This document shows, piece after piece, positions 1 through 11,803 of a stretch of DNA of 55,637 nucleotides. The first letter of the stretch is position 1; each line of letters starts with the position of its first letter. The DNA lies in assembly GCA_001598975.1 (NCBI GenBank), contig BBXU01001711.1, forward strand, positions 1 to 55,637, written 5' to 3'. The notes beneath the pieces were generated by a model. That model did no database searches. It saw only the letters and a list, made by a program, of their open reading frames with translations, and was not told where the DNA came from. A program made the position numbers and the translations under genes. The stretch is from Parachlorella kessleri. Its lineage: Eukaryota; Chlorophyta; Trebouxiophyceae; Chlorellales; Chlorellaceae.

Positions 1-1401
<1,401 letters not shown>

Positions 1402-2052
1402 CTTATCTCGTGACGCAGGCTATTTGCTACACTTCCACGCTCAGACTGGGAGCCAAGGAAGCCAAAGAAGCACAAGGGGCTGCTGGATGACACCCGCAGC
1501 TCGCAAGTTGGCTCGTCTCGCGTGAAGGTACTGTGTTGAATATCAGAGATTTACTTTCGAACAATAAGGAGAACAACCAAAGTGCCTCTAATCTGGGGGC
1601 ACTCTCTTGCGGGGGTTCCGCGGGATTCCGCCCGTTAATCGGTGTACCCCAGATGGAATGCGCGTGAGGGGTATTTACGGCGTTCTTAGGAAATGTGCGT
1701 CTACGGATAGTTCCTGCTTTGTTTGTTCGCTTGTTCCTACTTCCGGCTTGGCTGACTGACGGGGCTTTGCTGACTAACGGGGCTGGCTGTCCATGCTCTT
1801 GCTTTGTCCTTATACGTTAGTTTAGTTCGCTGCAAGTTCCACAGTTTAGCTGTCACATGCATGGTCACATGTCTTCATCTATTCTGCTGTATGTTTCTAT
1901 TGTTTCCCAGGAGACTGTCTTCGTCGGGAGCATCATTCTACCTGCAGCAACAGTCTCCCTAGGTTGGCCTCACATCCCTGGGTTTGGCACGGTGGCATAC
2001 GTCATGCACAAAGTTGACTAAGCAAGGCACCAGAACCTACAGGTGACGGTAG
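1402..2052. promoter_or_regulatory. divergent upstream region between the kinase and CBM20 genes
   Basis: About 650 bp separate the start codons of the minus-strand SnRK1-type kinase (1401) and the plus-strand CBM20 gene (2053, or 2233 if the inner Met is used). It must hold both promoters and 5' leaders. A short imperfect direct repeat of the form GCT..GACT(G/A)ACGGGGCT lies at about 1748-1785. No TATA box or coding signal is convincing. Confidence 0.45.
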
Positions 2053-4044
2053 GTGTTAGGGTGTTTGCGCCCAACCAAGCGCCAAGCTGGCTTGCGCCTC
2101 CAATCTATGCAACCCTACAACGTGCTATTGATCCTGGGAACGGCTATTAATGGCTACGGTGGCTTTGAGACCTGCTGGAGACCCTCAATTTGCTGCCATA
2201 TTGGACGGCTAGCAATTCTGCATCGCTCCCTTATGCTGGGGCAAGGCAGCGCGGCCACTCTGTCGCACTTCACAGACTCTTTCAGACACTGTCGAACGCG
2301 GATTTCCAGTTTGAGAACGGCTCACTGCCTTGCCACCCAAGCCAGGGCATCCATCCAAGCAGTGCCAGTGACATTTGAGGTGGCACGGCAGGTGTGTTTA
2401 TTACAGCTTTGCATGCACTCCTCGGTGTCCTAGCGCCCGACAGTAGGTCAGTAGTGGCCGTCATACACTTGCACAGGTCACTTATGGCGAGCGCCTGAAG
2501 GTTGTCGGCAGCCACCCGTCCTTGGGATGCTGGGAAGTGGGCCAGGCACAGGACTTGGCCTGGAGTGAGGGCCATATTTGGAAGGCCACTGTAACCGTTC
2601 CTACAGAGGTGGAGCTGGAGTACAAGTTTGTGCATGTGACCCACGCGGGGTGAGCACGGCGGTACTAGCTCCAGCCAGCACTTGGCGCGACATAGCTGGC
2701 ATAGCGCAGGCTGCTGTGGTGCAGGGCAAGTTTAAATGTTCTTGGAATGCACCTCTCTTGCATAGATGGGGCTTTTACGTCTCACGGCGATCTGTTGCTC
2801 CCTTCAGGATTCCCGTATGGGAGACCGTGCCCAATCGGTCCTTGCTGGCTCCGGTGGGGTGTGCTGCCCTGGCAGTCGCTGCGCAGTGGGACACGCCTTC
2901 TGCTGTAGTCACGTTGAATACCAGCATGGAGGGCAGCCACAGCAGAGTCGATGGCGATTCAGATGCTTCCATCGAGCTGGATGAAGAGGTAGGCTGCTGC
3001 GTCACTGAGCCTGACCTGACTTCCTAGCAAGGCTTGACGAAGATGATATGGTGGGGGAACATGAGCAAGCAGACCACAGCCGGCTTGGTGGCCTATGAAG
3101 CGTACCAGTTTATGCTTGGCTTGCAGGCTGTTGGAAAGCTGGAGGCGCTATTGTCAGGTCGCCAGCACGCCGCAGCGGTGCCAGAAGCACCCACACTGCA
3201 GGCTGCCGGCCCACAGGGTGTGGCACAATGCAATCCGCAGGAGCAGCAGCGACCATGGTGGCACACGTCGCTGCTGGGCCAGCTCAGCAAAAGCCAGCAG
3301 CAGCATGGTGGGCCCCTGGCAGTCGCCTGGGGCTCTCTGACAGGCATGCTGGCCAAGCAAGGCCAGGCACGCTGGCCGACAGCAGCTGTCGCCTTGCCAG
3401 GATCATCCAATCATGGCCGAGAGGGACTGCCGAGCATCACAGATGATATATCTGTGCCTGTGTCAGAAGCCAGTCAGGTGAACCGGACGGGCATGCTGCC
3501 TGGCTCTGTACTGGTACCTTGCGACTACAGAAAAAGAACACCCAGCAGCATTACCTCCATATCGTGCGAAGTAACCTCTTGCATGCATTACGGGCAGTCC
3601 TTGGGAGTCTCTTCTTTCTTGTTGTCAAACCGTATCTTTTTGGTTTGCTTTCCCAGGCTCTAAACCTTGGCTAACACCTGGGTGGGCTGCAGGGCGGGAG
3701 AAAAGATCAGTGGCAGCAGCTCGAAGCCATGAAAGCAGAGGTGAGGCGTCCTGTCCATGACACACTGGAATGATATAGGATCCACGCTAAGCGTCAGTGC
3801 CGCCATTGCCGTAAAGGCTGGGCAGGGCATTTTGTGGATGTTGGCAGGCAGTTTAAAGAGAGGACACTTAGTGGCGATTTAGAGTAGAAGCGAACGATTA
3901 GCAAATCATATGTGCACCCATCTGTGAATGCAACTGCTACTACTGGTGGCACTGCAGATGGCGTTGGTCAGGAGCCGCATCAGAGAGATAGATTCCCTCC
4001 TGGAACGGGCTGCCTCTCACCACGCTGGCCCGCAGCAACCGTGA
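2053..4044 (+). CDS. CBM20 starch-binding domain protein, probably plastid-targeted
   Basis: Six exons: 2053-2391, 2477-2649, 2808-2988, 3028-3477, 3693-3740 and 3958-4044, in consistent phase, giving 425 codons. The N-terminus is rich in Arg, Ser and Ala and could be a transit peptide; the in-frame Met at 2233 is an alternative start. Joining exons 1-3 gives a CBM20 module: VPVTFEVARQVTYGERLKVV, then GSHPSLGCWEVG, a Trp in LAWSEGHIWKATV, LEYKFVHV and VWETVPNRSL, matching the family's core strands and glucan-contacting Trp positions. Downstream comes an acidic Ser stretch, a unique region with IWWGNMSKQTTAGLVAYEAY, a long Gln/Ala/Gly-rich segment and a short terminal helix (MALVRSRIREIDSLLERAAS). 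No catalytic domain is present, so it probably binds starch as a scaffold or regulator. Pyrenoid or stromal starch is an inference. A TGTAA signal lies at 4266. Confidence 0.75.
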
Positions 4045-4712
4045 AGGGCTTGCAGAGCCTTTCAGGGGGTTTAATCAGCACACCAGCTAAACTCGTGTCA
4101 GCCAGCCTTTGTGCCTACATATCAGCCAGAGGCGATTGCAAGACTCTTACACAGGTTGTGTATTAAGAGTACCGGTTCCCAGCTTCGTAATGGTACTCGG
4201 ATAGTCATTGTGGGTGTGACTCCTGGGTGGTTACATACATGGCTTGCTTTCTCGCAGTGGACGCCTGTAACAGCAACGCTTACCTACTACATGGCTACAG
4301 GCTAGCGTGGCACACAGTACTGCGTGATACAGGGTCACGTTCCTGCGGGACTACCATGTTATGGTGCTTAGCCATGCAAACCACTATCGTCCCCCGGTAG
4401 CTGCTCTTTCAGTAGCAGTCTTGTCCTGCAGTGGCTCCGCCTTCTCTTGGGTTGCCTCAACACCTTCACCTGTAAGCAGGCATGCAAATGCTTCCTAGAT
4501 CAAATCACAGGGCTGAACTTGTGACACGGTGCCATGCACGGAAGTGCCTCCACACAGTAGTGGCAACTATCACCCAGCACCTTACCCACTCCTGCAACAC
4601 TACACCCTAACTAGCCTGCCTTCCCAGCTGCCCAGACCGATGCATGGCTTGCAAACCTTCACACCTGCAACCGCTATGCCAATCCATGCATCAAGCGCAG
4701 CCAGTGCAGCGT

Positions 4713-5878
4713 CACCTTGAGAGGTGGGTGTAGCTTCCGGCTGACCCCGGTCCTGTCCTCCTGATGTAGGGCCATGGGCCGGGTCTGAGGCGCCCATATC
4801 CTTCTGGGAATCCTTGCGGGGATTGGGCATAAACCGGAGCTGTATCAAATGACTCCTCCTGCAGACGTGCAGCCAGGAAGGGGTTCAGCGCTGGGTCCAC
4901 CAGTGCTGCTGCCTAAGATGAAGTGAGCGGGGTGTGAGGCGGGGGCTCACGCACTGAACCTTGGGAAAGCGGGCAGATGTACCGCATAACTGGGCTACCA
5001 GGAAAACCTACCCCTGTGGCGACGTCAGCCTTCATTCGGGTCCTGGATTGGCCATCAGGAGCGCCCATGGTGGCACACGGTTGAGACGTAGAGCAGATGA
5101 TGGGTAGAGGTGGCCGCCAAGATGAACGCTGCAAATCACTGAGGCAGTGAAAAACAACAGGTTGTAGCTTACGAATTAGGGCACGTCGGTTGTCCAACCT
5201 GAGCTGCACGCCTCAGGCAGACCTTGTCACGATGGCTTCACTGTCGGAGTCTTGATCAGCACTTGTCACTCGAGCCTGGCTATCCGAAGCTCTTACCTGG
5301 CAGTCTGGAGAGTGGAGTGGTAAACAGGTGGTGAGTGTTGTAAGGGTGGGTGGGTGGGTGAATACAGCGCTGCAACCAGCTTCGTGGCAGGGCGTGCACA
5401 GCGCCTGCGCCTTGACTAGCTGCACGTCATTTATTTGGGTGGCAGGCAATGCGATCAGGAAGGAGGTATGGGTATACTGGGCTGACAGGGGTTATTATCA
5501 TGGGTGGCATGTAGCGCGAACAGGGAGTGAGAGATGAGCTGACGGGGCTTGAGAATGTGCCCGAGTCTTGCCTGAGTTTTGATCCAGTAGGTCTCTACCC
5601 TTTGGTAGTGTAGCTATTTATGACATGGAGGCTTAGGTGGGAGGGTTGCTCACAACATGATGCAGCAATCTCTCCACGTCCACCACCACTTCCATCATAC
5701 ACGCTTCACAAGTCATATTCAGGCTAAAACAAACTCGCCGGGCAAGCATGCTTGCAAATACCGCTAGAACTGATCCAATACACTTGCGAAGCTGCAACAG
5801 GGTAGGAGTACCCAACAGAAGATGCCTACTCAGACGAAGGTCACTGGTAGCGTACTCCGCAATAAGCTCTTCTACCAC
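4713..5878 (-). CDS. possible minus-strand gene of unknown function, exons unresolved
   Basis: Several open segments look like exons but do not chain into one frame with certainty. (i) From an ATG at 5878: MVEELIAEYATSDLRLSRHL, about 75 residues to a GTGAGC donor. (ii) Near 5219-5300: an acidic piece containing SADQDSDSEAIVTR. (iii) About 5015-5070: GAPDGQSRTRMKADVATG ending at a GTAGGT donor, which joins in phase to (iv) a segment after a TAG acceptor near 4915: AAALVDPALNPFLAARLQEE and FDTAPVYAQSPQGFPEGYGR, ending at a stop near 4713. A TATATA motif lies about 70 bp upstream of the ATG at 5878. No family is recognised. It could be one gene, two short genes, or noncoding. Confidence 0.25.
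5428..5546 (+). repeat. dispersed repeat, copy 1
   Basis: A stretch containing GGGTATACTGGGCTGAC, flanked by GGTGGCAGGCAATGCG and GCGAACAGGG, is clearly related to the reverse complement of about 15226-15385. The two copies share blocks of 15-20 near-identical bases in the same order, with an insertion in the second copy. Probably a degenerate non-autonomous mobile element. Confidence 0.6.
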
Positions 5879-6088
5879 ATTAATACAAGACTGCAGGATT
5901 CCCTAACCTAGGCTTCTTTCTGACTACATCTGCGATTCCCTGTCCCTACGCTATATATGCAAATGCAATATAATGCACGTCGATCAGGGCCAAGCAGCTT
6001 AGAGCTCACTTAAACTGCAGCTGTTCGGTGTCATAGGATGCGTAGTTCAGGCGGCCAACTCAACAGCAGCTGCATCCAAAGGCATGCG

Positions 6089-9000
6089 CTACTGCTTCTT
6101 GCGCTTGCTGTATCGCAGCGTTAGACGCAGCGGTACGCCCGCAAACCCAAACTGCCGACGCACGAGGTTGAGCAAGAAGCGCCTCGACGCTTCAGAGAGC
6201 TCCTTACTGCCGGAGGCGAAGGCCACAAAGGAGGGAGGCCGAGCCTTCACCTGCACTCACGGAAACTCAAAACTCCCTGTGCGAATTAAAGTGATGAGGC
6301 AGTCCAAGGAAGGGATACCCCACTGCGTGATACCTGATGCTGCCTGCTACATCACGGCACGGGGTGCATGGCAGACCCCCAGGCGGTCTGGTAGGCAAGG
6401 ACCGCACCTGGGACACGTATCGCACTCGGTTGATCTCCTTCCCTCCGCCCGTGTGCTCGTACTGCGCGGACTTCTGCAGCAGGTATGAGCAGGGGATCAA
6501 GGCAGGGTGGACATTGGCACGGTCTCATGGCTATGCTGGAGTGCTGAGCTGGGGAAGTGCACAGCACGTCAGGCAAGCTCCCCTGCTAACCCGCAACGCC
6601 TCAACCTCCCCAAACACGTAGCAAAGCAACCGGGAAAACCCGCGCCAATGGGCCCCTGCCCTTACCTCCTCTAGCCAGCGGTTGAGCTTGGAGGTAGCCA
6701 CGCGCTTGTTCCACACACGGTACTGCCGCAGTACAGCTGGCATGAAGCGTTGGGCCCCCTGCCCCGTCAGCGCTGACATGCCCAGCATGGGCACCCCTGC
6801 ACCACCGCCAAGGTGCAAGACCAGTGGGGTGTGGTGAGGGTTCATCCTAAGCATGTGAGATAGTTCATACCTGTCATCCCCTAACTTGGCATGCAAGCCA
6901 AGGCCACCTCTCGACTATACATGACGCTAGGCTGCTTCTCACATCATGAGCTGCCCTGACTGCAGGGGTGGGATGCCTTTGCTGTATCCACGACCAAGCG
7001 CACAGATACCCCCAAGCCTTGCTTCCCAGGCCATTCCCAGGTTGCTACCAGCAAGCTCTAGTGGGAAGTCATAACATCAGAGACTTCATCGGGAGTTATG
7101 CCCTTCCTCTCCTTTCGCTCACCTGTGACCTCCGGCAAAGCTCGCTCCACTGCCGCTTCTATCAAGCGCACCGCAGCAGGTCGGTCATCTTCGGCCAGCG
7201 CATCCAGCTTGTTGACCACCAGCAGCAGCGCCCGCCCCTCAGCCACCACGTCCGCCGCCAGCTGCACCTCCCTGTGCGTCAGCCCCTCCCTGTGCTCAAG
7301 CGCCCTGCAGGCACGCAGGCAGGCCAAGGGTCTGGGCTGGCTCTTCCTTGAGTACACCTGGGTGGGTGAATGCTACCTCCCTAGGGAAGTCAGGCCCTCG
7401 AAGTGCCGCTAGGCTGCCTGCAGCACTGTAGCCGCAGGGGTGTTCAGGATGCAGCCAGTGGGGCCAAGAGTTCACCAGGCCATGCTGAGGCAACGGGAGT
7501 ACCATGCACACGGGGAGGGGCTGCTGCAGCAGCTGTGAAGCGAGCTGGGTTTGTGTGTGGCAAGCTCATGAGACCGCACAAGGCTACCCACAGCTACGCT
7601 TGGGTTGATCCCAGTGGTCATGGCACAGCCATGGGTGTTTGCATCCCAACCAGGCAGCGCAGCCTTACCAGCCAGCAGCTTGCCATGCCCCGGTGCAGCG
7701 GGACGGCAAGCGGCTGGCTGGTTAGGCGTGATCTGCCTGGCAAGGATATCGTCAGTATGTTCAGTTGATGACTGGTATGCCGTTGCCACTGGGTTTGCGC
7801 CATGCATGGGACTGATGAGCCTGCGCTGACGGAAGCACGCACCTGACAGCATCCACCACAAGGGCAACGACGTGCACGAACTGCATCACAGTGCGCCCTT
7901 CCTCCACCGTCTGAGCTGCCACAGCGCCGCCCGACTCGTCATACTGTCCCAGCTTGGCCCGCCGAATCCAACCAGCAGTGTCTACAAGCTCCACAGGCTG
8001 CCCCTGCATGAGGCGCACCGGCCAGCAGCTGCAGGGGTAAGGTGTGTATTGTATTACCCACATGCAGCCATCCGTGGCCACAAGCATAAGCCACCTCTGG
8101 CTGCGGGTGCATTGGGGACCTGAGGCTAGGGCCGCAACAAGAGCTGTTCGCTCGATGGCTGGTCGGAGCAAGGCCCTGGGTTTGGCAGAAGCGGAAGCGA
8201 TGAATGAAGCAGTGTCAGTCGCCAGTCGCCACGTCTAATGAGCACCACGGAGGAAGGAATACGGCCAGATCTAGGGTGAGTCTGAGGTATGCGCATACTT
8301 TTAGCTTTGGCAATGGATGCCAACGAGCTGCACCAATTGCAGGGCATTTGCGGATGGAGGTACGCATTGTATGGAACTAGCTCCTGCTGCCCTCCAGCCC
8401 TGCCAGCCATTCCACGCATGAACGGAAGTGCAAGCACCTTGAAGTCAAAACGTGTCTTGATCGCGTCCCGGGTCAGCCCTGGCTCGGGGCCGGTCAGACA
8501 GCGCTCATCACCCAGTAGGTAGTTGGTCAGAGTGGACTTGCCCTGCAACGAATGGAAGTAGGTGCGCAGCACCACGTAAATTGTAGCTTGGCCCATAGCA
8601 GCCTCCGCACCACGGTGCAAGGAGAAGGCGGCATGACGGAGGCAATGCAGTAGGAGGCTCTGAACAAGCGGGCTGCGACACTGCTGCTCCACATGCTTTG
8701 CTCTAGGTCCTGGGCCAGTTGCTGCAAAGGACTGCGCCAGCTGTGACATTCCAGAAAGCTGTCTTGCCAGCACATAGGGAGTCACCACAGCTCGCCAGGC
8801 AGCCCAGTGCTAGCTCACCACATTGGGAAGGCCCATAATCGCTATCTTAAGAGGCCCCTTAAGCTCCTCTTGCTTCTCGCCGTCACCCTCTGCATCATCG
8901 CCGGCTTCCTCTCCCCCCTACACATAAGATGACAGAGGGTGACTCAGCCTGCTCTACTGCACCCATGCAAGCCCATGCGGCCAGCAAGCCTGCGAGGGCA

Positions 9001-11573
9001 GTTTGGCTAAGAATTGGGCTGCGAAAGGGGACCGCATGTGCTTCTCCTGGCGGTGCCCTGATAAGTAAAATCGTGCTTCCTGGGCTCCAAATGATTCAGA
9101 GAACCTGAACGAAGTCCACAGCACCTTGAACCTCTTTGATGACAGCAAGGGCGAGCAAGGCTGGAAAGAAAGTGCTGGCGATACCCTGCGGCTTACGGCC
9201 TTCAAACACGTATCATGGCCAGCACAAAAATGTGGCAGGGCACACTTGGAGGATAAGGTTTTTCTTCCCTTTCCTGCACTGCCACAAATTGTGCTGACCA
9301 CAGCGTGTGAGTGAAGGCCATCAGCCCAAGGAGCTTGCCAGCACATTCTTAGCAGCTTGCTCGCCCTTGCTATCACCACAAATATCCAAGGTTCTGTGGC
9401 GCGCGATCACGTCCTCTGGACCAGGACTACCACTGAACTTGAGGAGAGCCTTATCTCTATCTCTATTATATCAAGCCACCGCCAGGAGCGGTCGCCACAC
9501 TCAGCCTACTCTCAGCCAACAAAACCAACATAGACTGAGCAGCGGGGTGTGAACACGGTTACGTGTTGAGCACGAGGATGTGGCATTCAGGTCAGGCGAC
9601 CTTGCAGTCAGACACAACACAGCCACCGAACCCACCCACCCACACCCACTGTAAAATGTGCAAGCACGGCTCGCCCCGCGCTCACTTGCCTCCAGAATGG
9701 CAGCCACCGCCTCGCGCCTGGTTTCGTGTATGGCATCTAGGGAGGGCCGCAGCGCATGGTACAGCTCTCCCATGCCCTCCCCCGTCTCGGCAGAGATGGC
9801 CACTGGCTCCCCAAAGCCCAGGCAGCCGGCATCGGCAAGCGCCTCGGCTACCTCTGCAGGCAAGCCATGGGTTGGGAGCGTCAGCCATCACCTGTCCAGA
9901 CCACAGCAGCAACCTCGTGCAGCAGGTGCGGGGCAAGCAAGCCTGCTGGGCACACAAACACGCCGGCACCAACAAGCGGGCGAGGATGAGAGGGCAAGGC
10001 CGGCCGGCAGCAGCGGCAAGCAGCACCTGGGACTTGTAGCACCCACGCAGCATGCAACACGAGTTCAGTGAAAATGCGGCCATGCAATGCATGGCCAGAG
10101 CCACTGCAAGAGGGCAGGGCAGCTCACGGCAAATGTGCTGCGAAGGCTCCACTGCTCAAGCCGACCCTTTTTGCCTAGATCAGCCGTCAACAGTAGCACA
10201 CTGGCAGGCAGACCTGCCTCTGTGCCCGCGCCCCTCCGCTCGCACTTGTTGGCGGCCAGGACTACAGGCGCTTGGATGGTTCTGCGCATCCACTTGGCCA
10301 GCTCCTTGTCGGCAGGCAGCACGCCAGTTCTGCATGCACAGGCCAGGCCAGCAGGGCGATCAGGGAACAATAAGTTGAGCTTATCATTGGTGGCATCGCT
10401 GCCTCTAGGTCCTGGACAGTGTTGCCTGCCCGGTCTTCACACTGTAAAAATAACCAGCGTGAAGGGAAGGCTGCATGATGTACCCTAACCAGCAGACCAA
10501 ATCAGCAGACCAACAAGGCATGACGAAGCCAAGCGGATCTTGACAGATGTGCCCTGGTTGGACAGTCGACACCCACACAAAGAGCTTGCCCTAAAAGGCA
10601 GCCCTGCAGGCGGCGCCTCAGTCCCAGGAGCAGGCACGTGGCCGGGCAGAGATGCTGTAGCGGAGGGACTGCCCTCCTGGCATCTGGCGCGCCAGCAAGG
10701 TAATTACCTCCGCAGCCATTGCATGCCACCAAATGCTGCAGCTCTCTCTCTCTCTCTCAGGGCTCTACACACCCACAGTATGCTGGGCTTAGAAACGTCA
10801 ACCGATAACTGCCGGGCCAGGGCCCGTTCCCTGAATGGCAGGTCGGATGGACATTCAGGTCGGATGGAACCCTCAAGCACCGCTAGCTAGTAGCACCTAA
10901 CCTGCCATCGATGAGCAGCAGTGCAACATCCGCCTTGCCCACGACCCGGGCCGTGAGGGCTGCAGCCCTAGCCTGAATGCTTCTGGTGGGCAAGCTGGGT
11001 TCCAGGCCAGACGTATCCAAGGCCTTGAATCTTAGGTCCGCTAGCTGAGCAAGGCCTTCCTGGTAGTCACGAGTAACGTGGCCACCAGGCGTGTTGTACA
11101 CCAGGGCCTCCTTGCGGCGGATGAGGCGGTTGAATAGCGCTGACTTGCCCACATTGGGACGGCCCACTATCGCCACCTGCAATCCGATTCTAACGTAGGC
11201 TTGTCACTAGGGGTGGGCTCACCTGTGCCAGGCGGCCCCCGTCCCCGGGCTAGAGAATCACAAGTATACATAACCTAACAGCACCAGCCTTACTTGCGTT
11301 CACAGCCGTTTTCTAAAGGAATTTGAGGCCAAGCAGGCCCTTCAAGCAGCCCCAAACAATACGATTCGCCTATGTGCAATGTGTCACATGCGGAGGCCCC
11401 CACCCAAGCAGCGTTGCCCACAAAGGGCTTACCACAGGCAATAATGAGTTTGGAAGGTCGGCGTCAGCATTAGAACTCAGCCATCGGCACAGAGGCCAGC
11501 TGAGCAGAGAATGCTCACGATCATGAAAAAGTCTACGGGACCATGGAAACCCGGCACGGGCCAGGCTGCGCAT
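6089..11573 (-). CDS. DER: DER/EngA double GTPase, organellar ribosome assembly
   Basis: Double Era-like GTPase for large-ribosomal-subunit assembly; the plant homologue acts in chloroplasts. Exons: 11433-11573, 10902-11176, 10214-10329, 9686-9853, 8819 to about 8910, 8438-8542, 7843-8003, 7123-7304, 6666-6796, 6408-6473 and 6089-6250, about 530 codons. Exon 1 is an Arg/Ser/Leu/Trp-rich transit-type leader. G domain 1: VAIVGRPNVGKSALFNRL, DTSG, ANKCE. G domain 2: IAIMGLPNVGKSTLTNYLLG, PGLTRD, VELVDTAGWIRR, VVNKLDAL. The C-terminal KH-like part has NRWLEEV, INRVRYVSQVKARPPSFVAF and LRLTLRYSKRKK before the stop. Exon 5 needs a less obvious acceptor (GGGGGAG|AGGAAG) to keep phase, so its 5' border is the weakest. 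The first G4 motif is NKCE instead of NKxD. It diverges from the RRM-protein gene with 230 bp between start codons. Confidence 0.93.
9060..9450. repeat. inverted-repeat (MITE-like) insertion in DER intron 4
   Basis: About 9106-9165 on the plus strand and the reverse complement of about 9345-9405 share an ordered block: CACAG, ACCTTG, GATGACAGCAAGGGCGAGCA on one arm and GGTGATAGCAAGGGCGAGCA on the other, followed by related GTGCTGGC stretches. Identity by eye is roughly 75%. The arms flank about 180 bp. Inverted arms inside an intron that is longer than its neighbours suggest a decayed MITE or foldback element. Confidence 0.5.
10741..10760. repeat. CT dinucleotide microsatellite in a DER intron
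   Basis: A run of about eight CT units in the intron between DER exons 2 and 3. On the DER-coding strand it reads as a purine (AG) run, so it is not a polypyrimidine tract for that gene. Confidence 0.7.
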
Positions 11574-11803
11574 AGCTCCTGTCTATCAACCAGTGGGCAT
11601 CGCCAGTGCTACAGCAGTAAAGCATGTGGCGGCAACTTGGCGGCAAGCTTGGTAGGCTTAGTTTGCCCATCTGAAACCTCCTCTTGTCCTCCTTGCCTGA
11701 GTATCTGACGGTATCCTTCTCGGCGCCAGCTGTTGAGCTAGCTGGGCAGTGCGACGACTTCAGGCACATCCACTACCCGGGAACATCACTAGGGACAGGC
11801 AGG
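11574..11803. promoter_or_regulatory. 230-bp divergent promoter of DER and the RRM protein
   Basis: The start codons of DER (11573, minus) and the glycine-rich RRM protein (11804, plus) are 230 bp apart, leaving room for two 5' leaders and a compact shared promoter. No TATA box is evident. Confidence 0.6.

Larger units (their letters stand above)
4045..6088. other. 2-kb interval between convergent CBM20 and DER genes, poorly resolved
   Basis: The CBM20 stop (4044) and the DER stop (6089, minus) face each other. The first part should hold the CBM20 3' UTR (TGTAA at 4266 and 4471). The middle carries open minus-strand segments (separate entry) and one copy of a dispersed repeat at about 5428-5546. 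I recognise no conserved family here. Confidence 0.4.
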
